Positions 1 to 7,485 of a DNA stretch of 20,438 nucleotides are shown piece by piece (positions within the stretch are counted from its first letter, which is position 1; every line of letters starts with the position of its first letter). Where the stretch lies: NCBI GenBank assembly GCA_964584495.1, contig CAZPAH010000045.1:1-20438 (forward strand). Direction: 5' to 3'. The notes below the pieces were generated by a model. The model searched no databases, was not told the origin of the DNA, and saw nothing but the letters and a program-made list of their open reading frames with translations. The stretch is from CAZPAH01 sp964584495. Lineage in GTDB: Bacteria; Krumholzibacteriota; Krumholzibacteriia; Krumholzibacteriales; Krumholzibacteriaceae. The position numbers and the translations under genes were made by a program.

Positions 1-1
1 G

Positions 2-433
2 ATCGAGGAGATAAGGGCGGGATTGACGGGGCAACGGTCGATAATGGCCGGACCCTCCGGTGCCGGCAAGACTACGCTTCTCTCGATCCTGGAGCCGGGC
101 CTCGAGATCAGGACGGCCGACGTCAGCGAGAAAACGGGGAAGGGAAAACACACAACGACCCACTTCGAGCTTCATCCCCTCCAATGCGGTGGATTCCTCG
201 GCGATACGCCCGGAATCAGGGAGTTCGGGATATGGGGTGTCTCCAAACAAACCCTGAGAGACTATTTCGTCGATTTCTCCCCGTGGCAGCCGGACTGCCG
301 CTTCGCATCATGCACCCATAGCCATGAGCCCGGGTGCCGCGTGAAAGGGGCGGTGGCCGACGGTGATATCTCGGTGGAGAGGTACGAGAGCTATCTCAGG
401 ATACTCGATAATCTTCCCGACAGGCTTGTTTGA
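2..433 (+). CDS. rsgA: Ribosome small-subunit-dependent GTPase RsgA, C-terminal part (5' end outside window)
   Basis: This is the last 143 residues of a circularly permuted GTPase that helps mature the 30S ribosomal subunit. The P-loop GPSGAGKTT (about residues 17-25 of the visible part) comes before the DTPGIREFG motif (G3), with the KTGKGKHTTTH switch segment between them, as in RsgA. The C-terminal zinc knuckle is present in the stretch CRFASCTHSHEPGC, with three Cys and a His in the family spacing. The frame is open to the first base of the window, so the OB-fold and the G4 motif (which precede G1 in this family) lie upstream. A strong hairpin follows the stop. The family assignment is very secure; only the N-terminus is missing. 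Confidence 0.95.
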   Translation: MEEIRAGLTGQRSIMAGPSGAGKTTLLSILEPGLEIRTADVSEKTGKGKHTTTHFELHPLQCGGFLGDTPGIREFGIWGVSKQTLRDYFVDFSPWQPDCRFASCTHSHEPGCRVKGAVADGDISVERYESYLRILDNLPDRLV

Positions 434-438
434 AAAGA

Positions 439-462
439 GGAACGGCCCGGGAAGGCCGTTCC
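439..462 (+). terminator. Hairpin after rsgA, possible terminator without U-tract
   Basis: GGAACGGCC pairs perfectly with GGCCGTTCC, giving a 9-bp stem around a 6-base loop, starting 5 bases after the rsgA stop. No T-run follows, so it is not a classic intrinsic terminator. It could stop transcription with help or protect the 3' end of the mRNA. Confidence 0.5.
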
Positions 463-567
463 ATAGGTAAGGAGAGATTGAAGGTGGTGGGATATTGATC
501 CGCTCTCTACAACTATTACGAATTAAATGGCGATAGGTTCCAAAAAAAAAGGTTTTTCGGAGGCGGT

Positions 568-1674
568 TTGCTGAAAAAGTTCGAAAAGAGGGGAAAACTT
601 CTGCTGGCAAAGGGTGTTTCGGTCTTTCTGGACAAGAAAACCATCGACCCCGTCGATCTCGATAAGGAGAAGATAGACAGGCTTCTCGTAATAAGGCAGC
701 ATAACCAGATGGGGGACATGCTGTTGGCGGTTCCCGCCTTCCGCGGGCTGAGAAAAAGGTTCCCCGACGCTGAGATCTCGCTCATCGCCGCTCCGATCAA
801 CACCGACGTAATGATCAACAATCCCTATCTGGACAGGGTCTTTACCTATTCGAAGGAGAAGAACAGGAATTTCCTGAATTTAATTTCATTCATCAGGGCT
901 TTGAGAAAAAAGCGCTTCGATGCCGTCATAGTGCTCAATACCGTCTCGTTCTCGATCACCAGCATGCTGCTTGCGGTCATCAGCGGAGCGCGCATAAGGA
1001 TAGGATCGACGAGCCGTCCGTTCGGCCACGGGTTGTCCGGCGATTTCTACCACATCGAGCTTCCACTGCCGTCGGCCGAAGAGCTGTCCGCCATGCACGA
1101 AAGCGAGCACAACCTGTATCCGCTTTCCGCCATAGGCGTGAGGGAGACGGACCTGACCTCCCTTCTAGTCGCCTCTCCCGGCGAAGAGGACGATTGCAGA
1201 TCTTTCGTCTCGGCCGCCTTCGGAGATGGGACGGGGTACGCCGTCATTCATCCCGGGGCGGGCAAGAAGCAGAACATCTGGCCGCCTGAGAGGTTCGCCG
1301 CGTTGGCCGGCCTGCTTCGAAAGGAGTACGGCCTTCTCACGGTAGCCGTGAGCGGACCGGCGGACGGCGATTCTTTGCGCCGTTTTCTCGGAGCGTGCGA
1401 GGAACCGGTTCCCGCTGTCGTTTCGTCAGCGGCAGTGGGATTTCTGGGCGCCCTTATGCGTGGGGCCGCGATCACCGTCTGTAATGACACGGGGGTAATG
1501 CATATCGCGGGCGCGGTCGGTGCCAGGTGCGCTGCCGTCTTCGGTCCGACCGACCCCGCAAGGTGGAAACCCGTGGGTGAGAATGTGGTCGCGGTGAGGA
1601 GGGATGACGGTGATCTCGAGGGGGTCGCCGTCGATGCGGTGATGAAGAGCGTGGCGCAACTTCTCGCTTCCTAG
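568..1674 (+). CDS. Glycosyltransferase family 9 (lipopolysaccharide heptosyltransferase-like)
   Basis: A 368-residue protein of the GT9/heptosyltransferase family, which moves sugars (typically ADP-heptose) onto the LPS inner core at the cytoplasmic face of the inner membrane. The N-terminal Rossmann half carries VIRQHNQMGDMLLAVPAF (about 41-58), the usual start of these enzymes. The C-terminal nucleotide-sugar half has HPGAGKKQNIWPPERF (228-243), CNDTGVMHIAGA (305-316) and FGPTDPARWKPVG (325-337). The start is TTG with GGAGG at 559-563; the spacing is short (4 bases), so the CTG at 571 cannot be excluded. An A9 run lies just upstream. The stop codon overlaps that of the convergent kinase gene within CTAG at 1671-1674. 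Substrate is inferred from family only; other GT9 members act on O-antigen or other glycans. Confidence 0.88.
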   Translation: MLKKFEKRGKLLLAKGVSVFLDKKTIDPVDLDKEKIDRLLVIRQHNQMGDMLLAVPAFRGLRKRFPDAEISLIAAPINTDVMINNPYLDRVFTYSKEKNRNFLNLISFIRALRKKRFDAVIVLNTVSFSITSMLLAVISGARIRIGSTSRPFGHGLSGDFYHIELPLPSAEELSAMHESEHNLYPLSAIGVRETDLTSLLVASPGEEDDCRSFVSAAFGDGTGYAVIHPGAGKKQNIWPPERFAALAGLLRKEYGLLTVAVSGPADGDSLRRFLGACEEPVPAVVSSAAVGFLGALMRGAAITVCNDTGVMHIAGAVGARCAAVFGPTDPARWKPVGENVVAVRRDDGDLEGVAVDAVMKSVAQLLAS

Positions 1675-3443
1675 TTGCTCACGAGACGGACACGCAGCTT
1701 GATCGTCTCGTCCGCGTTCACGAAAACCTTGTTGGACCAGCTTGCGAAACCTGTTTTCTTGAGATCCACCATATGCTTGCCCGTCGGCAGCAGGATCGGT
1801 GAGGAGAGCGGGGTCGTCCCGGTGAACTTTCCGTTTATAAAGACATTGATGCCGTCCTCGATATCGAAATCGAGGTAACCCGTCTTCTTCAGAAGGGTTA
1901 TTCTCCTGCGGGAAAGCTCTCCCTTCCTGATGACTATGGCCTCCGTGTAATCCCTGAAGTCGGTCTGCCTGCAGGAGATCGTGTGCTCCCCTTCCTCGAT
2001 TTCGATGGGTCCGTACCTGTTGCCGGAGAGCCTGTAGATGCCGTCGATCGTGATCTCGGCTTCCGGCTCCACCTGGATGTCGATGAACCCTGTCGTTTGG
2101 ACGATTATCTCCTCTTGCGGCGCGGCCTCTTCAGGTTTCTCCTCCGCTGCGGGAACCGTACCCGCACCCCGGCCGGGCATCTTGGGCGACTCTTCATCGG
2201 CCTGCTGGAAAGGTTCCAGTTCCTCCGCGGAGCCGGGGATCAACGCTGCGTCCTCGTTCGATTCGACAGCCGGAGAGGCGGCCGTATCCGGCGGGGACGT
2301 CCCTTCATTCAGTGTGGAGTCGATTCCGGGGGTCTCGACGGGGGGGTCCGCTGAAAGCTCCCTGTAGGCGGTCAGCACGGGGCTGTCTTCCGGGGATAAG
2401 GGGTTTCTCGCCGAAAGTGCGGATATTCTTCTGCGGGCGATGTCCAGTCCCTCCGGGTTCATCGCGATATAGGCGATCGATGCGGCGGCGACCAGCCCGG
2501 TGGCCAGAGGTAATAGCCATTTTCGCCTTCCCCTCTTTTTTACGGCCTTGCCGCTGCCGGCAAGGAGCACGCCTCCATCTCCAGAAACGAGACGGCGGAG
2601 CCTGGCTTTCGCGGAGATGACCTTGTCCTGTCCGAGCTGCTCCTCGATCGCCCTCGCCATTTCGATCGCGGTCCTGAACCGTTTGGCGGGATCCCTGTTC
2701 AGCGCCTTCATGACCAGCGCTCCGGCTTCATCCGATACTTCGCCGTTGACACCGGAGGGGGGGGTGAGTACGCCGCTGATGATCTTTTGAATAACCGCGG
2801 CGTAGTTGCTGCCCATGAAAGGCTGTATGCCCGTCATCATCTCGTAGCAGACCGTTCCGAGAGAGAAGATATCGCTCCTTCCGTCGACACCGTCGCCGAT
2901 CGCCTGCTCGGGCGACATGTACAATGGAGTTCCTAGCAGTGTGCTGGCCACCGTCTGCTCCATCTGGCTCTGATGAAGCTTGGCCAATCCGAAATCGGTG
3001 ATCTTGACCTGGCCCTCATTCGTAATCATTATATTGGCTGGTTTGATGTCCCTGTGGATGATTCCCCGCTGGTGGGCATGGTCGAGGCCGATGCATATCT
3101 CCCTGGCGATAAGAAGCGTTATCTCTTCGCCGACAACGTGATACTTGTCGAGAAGGTCCTTGAGGGTGATTCCGTCGATGTACTCCATCACGATATAGTA
3201 GTTCTTCGAGGAGATCCCCGTGTCTATTATCCTGACGATATTCTCGTGATCGAGGCTTGCGGCCGCTTTCGCTTCGAGCTCGAATCTGCCGGTGAAGTTC
3301 TTGTCCGAAGTGAGGTGGGAGTGCAGCTTCTTGATAACCACCTGCCTGTCGAGGGAGGTCTGTATAGCCCTGTACAGGACGGCGGTACCCCCCGTGGCGA
3401 TGGTGTTGAGTATCTGGTAGTTTCTTCCTTCCATCTCTTTCAT
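1671..3443 (-). CDS. Membrane-anchored Ser/Thr protein kinase with two C-terminal PEGA repeats
   Basis: A 590-residue eukaryotic-like (PknB-type) kinase. The kinase domain spans about 8-270: Gly-rich loop around 16-25, VVIKKL with the ATP-binding Lys near 38, catalytic loop HRDIKPAN (130-137), DFG (150-152) and SPE in place of APE (177-179). All catalytic residues are present, so it should be active. A basic stretch and one membrane helix follow (about 309-327), then an acidic, Pro/Glu-rich linker (about 350-448) and two PEGA-like repeats (about 451-518 and 519-587), typical of surface-layer or envelope contacts. I start it at the ATG at 3443, which overlaps the stop of the upstream phosphoesterase as ATGA and implies coupled translation; a second ATG at 3434 is possible. 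The frame stays open upstream to 3680, but that extension lies inside the phosphoesterase gene and has no kinase homology. It is the last gene of a three-gene operon. Confidence 0.93.
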   Translation of the reverse strand: MKEMEGRNYQILNTIATGGTAVLYRAIQTSLDRQVVIKKLHSHLTSDKNFTGRFELEAKAAASLDHENIVRIIDTGISSKNYYIVMEYIDGITLKDLLDKYHVVGEEITLLIAREICIGLDHAHQRGIIHRDIKPANIMITNEGQVKITDFGLAKLHQSQMEQTVASTLLGTPLYMSPEQAIGDGVDGRSDIFSLGTVCYEMMTGIQPFMGSNYAAVIQKIISGVLTPPSGVNGEVSDEAGALVMKALNRDPAKRFRTAIEMARAIEEQLGQDKVISAKARLRRLVSGDGGVLLAGSGKAVKKRGRRKWLLPLATGLVAAASIAYIAMNPEGLDIARRRISALSARNPLSPEDSPVLTAYRELSADPPVETPGIDSTLNEGTSPPDTAASPAVESNEDAALIPGSAEELEPFQQADEESPKMPGRGAGTVPAAEEKPEEAAPQEEIIVQTTGFIDIQVEPEAEITIDGIYRLSGNRYGPIEIEEGEHTISCRQTDFRDYTEAIVIRKGELSRRRITLLKKTGYLDFDIEDGINVFINGKFTGTTPLSSPILLPTGKHMVDLKKTGFASWSNKVFVNADETIKLRVRLVSN

Positions 3444-4168
3444 TTCGCCGTGGCCAGCCTGAGGGCCAGTGATTCGGGTAGCCCCGTGGCCAGGATCTTG
3501 GATTGCGCGGTCCTGACATCGTAGGGGACTCTTCGCATAGATATCGTTCTTCTGCTTGTGTCTACTATGGTGAACGCCGCCTCGTTGAATCCATCTCGGG
3601 GTTGGCCCACGCTTCCCGCGTTGATGAGGTACCTGACATCGGGGTCGCATTCTACCGTGCCCCTCGTGAGGACGGCGCATTCCCCGCCGCGAGTGAATCC
3701 TATTACTCCGGGGATGTGAGTATGCCCGACGAAGATATAGCCGTCTTCGAAAGCCGAGAATATGCGTTCCGCCTGCGCTATCGTATATATGTATTCCCAG
3801 GACAGGGGGGAATCGGGGGATGAGTGGGTGAACAACGATTCTCCTTGCCTATACAAGGGGAGGTAAGCTTTCAGCGACTCGATATGTTTTGGCGCCAGTT
3901 TCTTCTTCGTCCACTCGATCGACATCGAGGCGTTCAAATTGAACGACGAGCAGTCTATCACTCCCGCCGCCGCCAGATCGTGGTTGCCGCATATCTTGAT
4001 GTCGGCATGCTCGTCCACCATTTCGATGCACGCGGCCGGATCCGCGCCGTACCCGACCACGTCGCCGAGGGATACCACGAAATCGGGGGAGCAAACGGCT
4101 ATTTCCCGGATAACCTTTTCAAGAGCCTCCGAGTTTCCGTGAATGTCCGAGAAGACGAATAGTTTCAT
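3440..4168 (-). CDS. Calcineurin-like metallophosphoesterase
   Basis: A 242-residue phosphoesterase with the full two-metal signature: SDIHGN (7-12), GDVVGYG (35-41), GNHD (61-64), a TH pair (114-115) and GHTH (148-151), followed by the NAGSVGQPRDG segment common in the YfcE/MJ0936-like group. It has no signal peptide and should be cytoplasmic. GDVVGYG rather than GDxxDRG sets it apart from classic PPP phosphatases, so phosphodiester and phosphoprotein substrates are both possible. The gene begins 9 bases after the FHA gene and its stop overlaps the kinase start as ATGA. That position suggests, by inference only, that it opposes the kinase or acts on a nucleotide signal in the same pathway. 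Confidence 0.93.
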   Translation of the reverse strand: MKLFVFSDIHGNSEALEKVIREIAVCSPDFVVSLGDVVGYGADPAACIEMVDEHADIKICGNHDLAAAGVIDCSSFNLNASMSIEWTKKKLAPKHIESLKAYLPLYRQGESLFTHSSPDSPLSWEYIYTIAQAERIFSAFEDGYIFVGHTHIPGVIGFTRGGECAVLTRGTVECDPDVRYLINAGSVGQPRDGFNEAAFTIVDTSRRTISMRRVPYDVRTAQSKILATGLPESLALRLATAK

Positions 4169-4177
4169 TTGATGAAC

Positions 4178-5527
4178 CTAGCGTTTGAATATGAATTCAT
4201 CCGATCCGATCGCTATCAGGTCCTCCTCTTCGAGAATCTTCTCCTCCATCTGTTCGCCGTTTATCTGAACGTTGGATTTCCCGCTCGTCTTGTGAATGAC
4301 GTAATCGTCGCCGCACCTGTCGATCTCCACCTTCACGTTGGGGGCGAATAATCCCATCAACCTGATATCACAATCCTTTTTCTTGCCTATCGTCGTTTTT
4401 TCGCCCGCCAGGGGTATCTCCTCGTTGTTAGATCTTCTGAACAGCCGTCCCGATTCTTCCCGGGAGGCCGCAAAGTCAACGTTGAATTTTTCCACGCCGC
4501 CCTCGGCCGGGCGGAATCCCGGAATGATTACGGTCTGGTCCATTCCACCCTGGGAGCTTTCCTCGCCGGTGGGAATCTGGAAGGCAATCTGGTACTTGCC
4601 GATGGTTATGGAATCGCCGTTCTTGAGTGCCGCGCTATCGATCCTATCGCCGTTTAGAAACGTGCCGTTCTTGCTGCTGAGATCCCTGATCAGATATCCC
4701 GAGCTGGACGAGATGATTACGGCGTGCTGCCGGGAAACGCTCAGGTTGTCTATGACAATGTCATTTTCCTGGAGACGGCCCACCGTCAACTGCTTTCCGG
4801 TGAACGAGTAGGTTTTCAAGGGCCTGTTCTTCAACTTTACTATCAGCTTGGGTGGATCGCTCAGGAAGAAGGATGAGATAGTGCCGAAGTGCTCCGCCGG
4901 GATCGGCCTGGCATCCTCCGAGTGCGAGACGATCATGTCGGTGTAGAGATTGATCTCGAAATGCGACCTCGCCGACATGGTGTACACCTTCACGAGGAAA
5001 TCCTCACGTATGCTGCTTTCCGTATTTTTGCCGAGATGAAGTCCCTGGAAGCATGCCACCGGGATGCCTTCCCTGTATCTCAGCATTATGAGGTTGCCGG
5101 GCTGGTTCGCGGTTATCAGCGCGTTCCCGTAATCTTTCTCGGTCTTGTCGAGAAGATCGTCCAGGTCGACCAGCGTTGAGCTGATTTTCAGCTCCGGTTT
5201 CTTCTGAAGGTAGATGAGCAGGGAATGATAGAGAATGAGATCGAGCGAGTAGACGACGAGGCGTGGGTACTGTGTCCGTTTCAGCATCTGCAGGAAACGC
5301 CTAATCGTTACTCCCTCGAAGCCTTTTTCACCACGGATCCCCGCCCAGTAGAGCTGACCTTCCCTCATGAATAGAAAGTACTGGATATAATCGTTGAATA
5401 CTTCCAGGACCAGCGGGGTCTGGCGGCTGGTTTCGATATACGAGCGCAGGATCGAATCGAGCTCCTGCGGATCGAAATCGACCGGATTCATCAGGACCCT
5501 GTTGTATGGTATCTGTAATCTTGACAT
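4178..5527 (-). CDS. Two-FHA-domain protein with unrecognised N-terminal domain
   Basis: A 449-residue soluble protein, first gene of the FHA-phosphoesterase-kinase operon. FHA domains bind phosphothreonine peptides. The first (about 228-318) has all hallmark residues: GR (250-251), SVSRQHA (263-269) and KNGTFLNG (286-293). The second (about 365-449) keeps the fold pattern (TIGKKKDCDIRL, VQINGEQ) but has lost the binding Ser and His, reading FAPNVKV where S-x-x-H should be, so it probably does not bind phosphate. The linker has an isolated TVII segment (Thr332) that could be a kinase target. Residues 1-225 form a domain I do not recognise, with two similar-looking beta stretches (FLFMREGQLYWAG and LIMLRYREGIPVACF). 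The ATG at 5527 has no clear Shine-Dalgarno site; Met13 is an alternative. Confidence 0.87.
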   Translation of the reverse strand: MSRLQIPYNRVLMNPVDFDPQELDSILRSYIETSRQTPLVLEVFNDYIQYFLFMREGQLYWAGIRGEKGFEGVTIRRFLQMLKRTQYPRLVVYSLDLILYHSLLIYLQKKPELKISSTLVDLDDLLDKTEKDYGNALITANQPGNLIMLRYREGIPVACFQGLHLGKNTESSIREDFLVKVYTMSARSHFEINLYTDMIVSHSEDARPIPAEHFGTISSFFLSDPPKLIVKLKNRPLKTYSFTGKQLTVGRLQENDIVIDNLSVSRQHAVIISSSSGYLIRDLSSKNGTFLNGDRIDSAALKNGDSITIGKYQIAFQIPTGEESSQGGMDQTVIIPGFRPAEGGVEKFNVDFAASREESGRLFRRSNNEEIPLAGEKTTIGKKKDCDIRLMGLFAPNVKVEIDRCGDDYVIHKTSGKSNVQINGEQMEEKILEEEDLIAIGSDEFIFKR

Positions 5528-5542
5528 AACATTGCAACTTTC

Positions 5543-5570
5543 AGTATGGTTGACAGAGATTTAATTGCAA
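5543..5570 (-). promoter_or_regulatory. Weak candidate promoter for the FHA-kinase operon
   Basis: On the minus strand TTGCAA (5570-5565) and CATACT (5548-5543) are 16 bases apart, each matching four of six consensus positions. Transcription would begin about 9 bases before the FHA start codon, giving an almost leaderless mRNA, which would fit the missing ribosome site. The match is weak. Confidence 0.3.
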
Positions 5571-5634
5571 GAAAGGTACCAATATTCCCTTTATGACGGC
5601 GATGTAACTTCCTGTGGCGCAAGCCGGTTTCCGA

Positions 5635-5664
5635 TTGATCGGAAGGGATGGAAAATGTTAGAAT
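5635..5664 (+). promoter_or_regulatory. Candidate promoter of the cold-shock gene (extended -10)
   Basis: TTGATC (5635-5640) and TAGAAT (5659-5664) are 18 bases apart, and TG sits one base before the -10 hexamer, making an extended -10 element. The predicted RNA start near 5671 leaves a leader of about 140 bases before the GTG start. Confidence 0.5.
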
Positions 5665-5694
5665 AGATCTTTCGCCGCCGGAATGGCATTTTAG

Positions 5695-5735
5695 CACTCC
5701 GGAGTGAAAAACCGGGCCGTTTCTCCGGCCGGTTT
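5695..5735 (+). promoter_or_regulatory. Structured leader of the cold-shock mRNA: palindrome plus hairpin
   Basis: CACTCCGGAGTG (5695-5706) is a perfect 12-base palindrome flanked by TTTT and AAAA. Directly after it, 5709-5719 pairs with 5726-5735 in a 10-bp stem with one bulged G. On the minus strand that stem is followed by T5, but no minus-strand gene ends here. The simplest reading is a folded 5' UTR of the cold-shock gene; a dimeric-protein operator at the palindrome is an alternative. Confidence 0.45.
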
Positions 5736-5811
5736 GCCGTGTATCGTGAAGGGGGATCGAAGCGCTCCCGACCTGTTATTAACGCACCAGAGGTAAAAAG
5801 GAGGATAACGG

Positions 5812-6018
5812 GTGGCAGAGACAGGCAAGGTAAAGTGGTTCAATGAGAACAAGGGTTACGGATTTATAATGCAGGAATCCGACGGGCAGGATATTTTCGT
5901 GCATTATTCGGACATCGAGGGTGAGGGGTTCAGGACCCTGAGTGAGGGTGAGAACGTGGAGTACGAGCTGACCGAGGGGGCGAAGGGATTTCACGCCAGT
6001 AAAGTCAGAAAAATTTGA
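5812..6018 (+). CDS. Cold-shock protein (CspA family)
   Basis: A 68-residue single cold-shock domain, the normal length for CspA-type RNA chaperones that melt mRNA structure at low temperature. It has RNP1 as KGYGFI (about 14-19) and RNP2 as DIFVHYSDI (about 27-35), with the aromatic residues that stack on single-stranded nucleic acid (Trp9, Phe10, Tyr16, Phe18, Phe29, His31, Tyr32). The start is GTG with a strong GGAGG at 5800-5804. It stands alone between two minus-strand operons, has its own candidate promoter and a long folded leader, and is followed by two hairpins. Confidence 0.96.
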   Translation: MAETGKVKWFNENKGYGFIMQESDGQDIFVHYSDIEGEGFRTLSEGENVEYELTEGAKGFHASKVRKI

Positions 6019-6073
6019 CCCGATGAGGATATCTCTCCGCGCGCTCTAACAGGTGCGGGGGGGGAAGGGGCGG

Positions 6074-6105
6074 GATCTTGCGGCCCCGATTGAAATATCA
6101 AGATC
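6074..6105 (+). terminator. First hairpin downstream of the cold-shock gene
   Basis: GATCTTG (6074-6080) pairs with CAAGATC (6099-6105), with an 18-base loop, and TTTT follows at 6111-6114. The loop is large, so this is a weaker terminator candidate than the next hairpin. Confidence 0.35.
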
Positions 6106-6119
6106 GATCCTTTTATATG

Positions 6120-6149
6120 AAGGGGGAGGTGAGATTGCACCTCCCCCTT
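6120..6149. terminator. Strong bidirectional terminator between convergent genes
   Basis: AAGGGGGAGGTG (6120-6131) pairs perfectly with CACCTCCCCCTT (6138-6149) around a 6-base loop: a 12-bp, G-rich stem. It lies between the cold-shock gene (plus) and the TPR gene ending at 6181 (minus). U-tracts on either side are short, but position and stability support a shared terminator. Confidence 0.7.
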
Positions 6150-6180
6150 TAAGTGTCCACCGTCTCACGGTGACGGAGCG

Positions 6181-7470
6181 CTACGAGTTTTCGTTCATCT
6201 CAGCGTGAAAACGCCTGAGGTTCCGCTTCGCCTTCTCGTTTCCGGGGTCTATCTCCATGGCCTTGTTCCATGCTTCAACGGCTTCCTCGATCCGGTCGAG
6301 CTTGTAGAAAGCGTTGCCGAGATTCGTGTAGGCCGAGCTGTTATCCTTGCTCCTGCCGATCGCCTCGTTGTACATATCGATCGCTTCGGTGTAGGAGCCC
6401 AGCCTGTAGAAGACGTATCCGAGGTTGTTGTAGGTCGCGGCGAGATCCGGATTGAGCTCGATAGCCTTCTTGAAAGCTTCCGTCGCCTTTTCCTCCTCGT
6501 TCATCTCGGTATATGTCAGCCCTATGTTGTTGTAGCTTTCGGTGAACCCGTCGTCGATCTCGAGGGCCTTGCCGAAAAACTCGAGGGCCTTCTCGTAGTG
6601 GCCGTTGTGGTAGGCCATGACGCCGGCGTTGTTGAGACGCCTCGCCTCGGAAAGTTGCCTCTTCTTCTCCTCGTCCTCGAGGTTCTTTTTCTGGTTTTGG
6701 ACCAGCTCCTCGATTCTGGTGTTATTCTCGGAGATTTCCTCGACGAGTTTCCGGTTTCCCTCCAGGCCTTCCTCGACCGTTTCGATCGTTTTGCCCAGAT
6801 CGTTTTTCCACTGCGAGACTTCGGATTTGAATTCGTCCACCTTTTCCTCGCTCGAACGGATCTTTTCCTCGATCTCCTCCGTTTTCTCGGCCAGCGTATC
6901 GGCGATACTCTCGATGATCACCCGGTTGTCCTGCGACATCGACGATAAGAGATCCTTCAGCTCGTCCAATTTCCCTTCGATACTCTTTCTGATCTCCTCT
7001 CCCGATCCGCTCGATTTATCCTCGAGCTCCTTGAAGAGACCTATCATATCTCCCGTGCTCTTCTGCTGAAATTCCCAGGATTTCTCCAGCTCCTCCTTCA
7101 GGGATGCTATATCCTCGCCGGCATTGCCGTCCTGCTCGCGAGCCGCCTGAAGCATGATCTCGAAACGGCATTCGTTTTTCTCGTCGTCGTGAAACCGGCA
7201 GATCTCGCCGAGGCATTTCACCTCGCCCCTGAAGGATTTTGCCAGGAAGCGGACCGGAAGGGCTTCGCTCTCCATGCGGGACTCCCCGTCCCCGTCGCTT
7301 TTCCCGGCTTCTTCGGCGGGATTCATGAAAATATCTTCATCGGCCTGGTGGTCTTCCTGCCCGGCCGCCTCGTCGCCTTCGGAATCATTGACATCACTCT
7401 CACGCACCAGCAGCTCTTTATCGCTTCCTTCAAGTATCGATGCCTGGGTGATCAGAGGACAGATCTTCAT
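6181..7470 (-). CDS. Coiled-coil and TPR protein with N-terminal four-cysteine motif
   Basis: A 429-residue soluble protein of unknown function. The N-terminus starts MKICPL (Cys4), followed by about 75 acidic residues, then CLGEIC and a third cysteine (Cys86, Cys91, Cys101). Four cysteines in this arrangement could hold Zn or an Fe-S cluster, though I do not recognise the family. About residues 120-275 are Glu/Lys-rich and predicted to be a long coiled coil. Four typical TPR units follow (about 277-412), with motifs such as AYHNGHYEKALEFFGKALEI, a protein-protein scaffold. I chose the ATG at 7470 because AAAGGA lies 6 bases upstream; the GTG at 7485 abuts the preceding stop and lacks a site. 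It is the second gene of an operon behind the giant TPR gene. Confidence 0.85.
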   Translation of the reverse strand: MKICPLITQASILEGSDKELLVRESDVNDSEGDEAAGQEDHQADEDIFMNPAEEAGKSDGDGESRMESEALPVRFLAKSFRGEVKCLGEICRFHDDEKNECRFEIMLQAAREQDGNAGEDIASLKEELEKSWEFQQKSTGDMIGLFKELEDKSSGSGEEIRKSIEGKLDELKDLLSSMSQDNRVIIESIADTLAEKTEEIEEKIRSSEEKVDEFKSEVSQWKNDLGKTIETVEEGLEGNRKLVEEISENNTRIEELVQNQKKNLEDEEKKRQLSEARRLNNAGVMAYHNGHYEKALEFFGKALEIDDGFTESYNNIGLTYTEMNEEEKATEAFKKAIELNPDLAATYNNLGYVFYRLGSYTEAIDMYNEAIGRSKDNSSAYTNLGNAFYKLDRIEEAVEAWNKAMEIDPGNEKAKRNLRRFHAEMNENS

Positions 7471-7476
7471 GGTTTT

Positions 7477-7482
7477 TCCTTT
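7477..7482 (-). promoter_or_regulatory. Ribosome binding site deciding the start at 7470
   Basis: AAAGGA on the minus strand, 6 bases before the ATG at 7470. It supports this ATG over the GTG five codons upstream. Confidence 0.6.
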
Positions 7483-7485
7483 CAC

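Noticed and set aside
542..550. A9 run as a phase-variation tract for the glycosyltransferase
   Set aside because: It lies upstream of the start and ribosome site, is short, and nothing shows it changes expression.
3444..3680. N-terminal extension of the kinase
   Set aside because: It lies inside the phosphoesterase gene in another frame, is Arg/His/Pro-rich, and the kinase fold starts after the ATG at 3443.
5550..5578. TTGACA on the plus strand as the cold-shock promoter
   Set aside because: The -35 is perfect but no -10-like hexamer lies 16-18 bases downstream; the extended -10 at 5659 is better.
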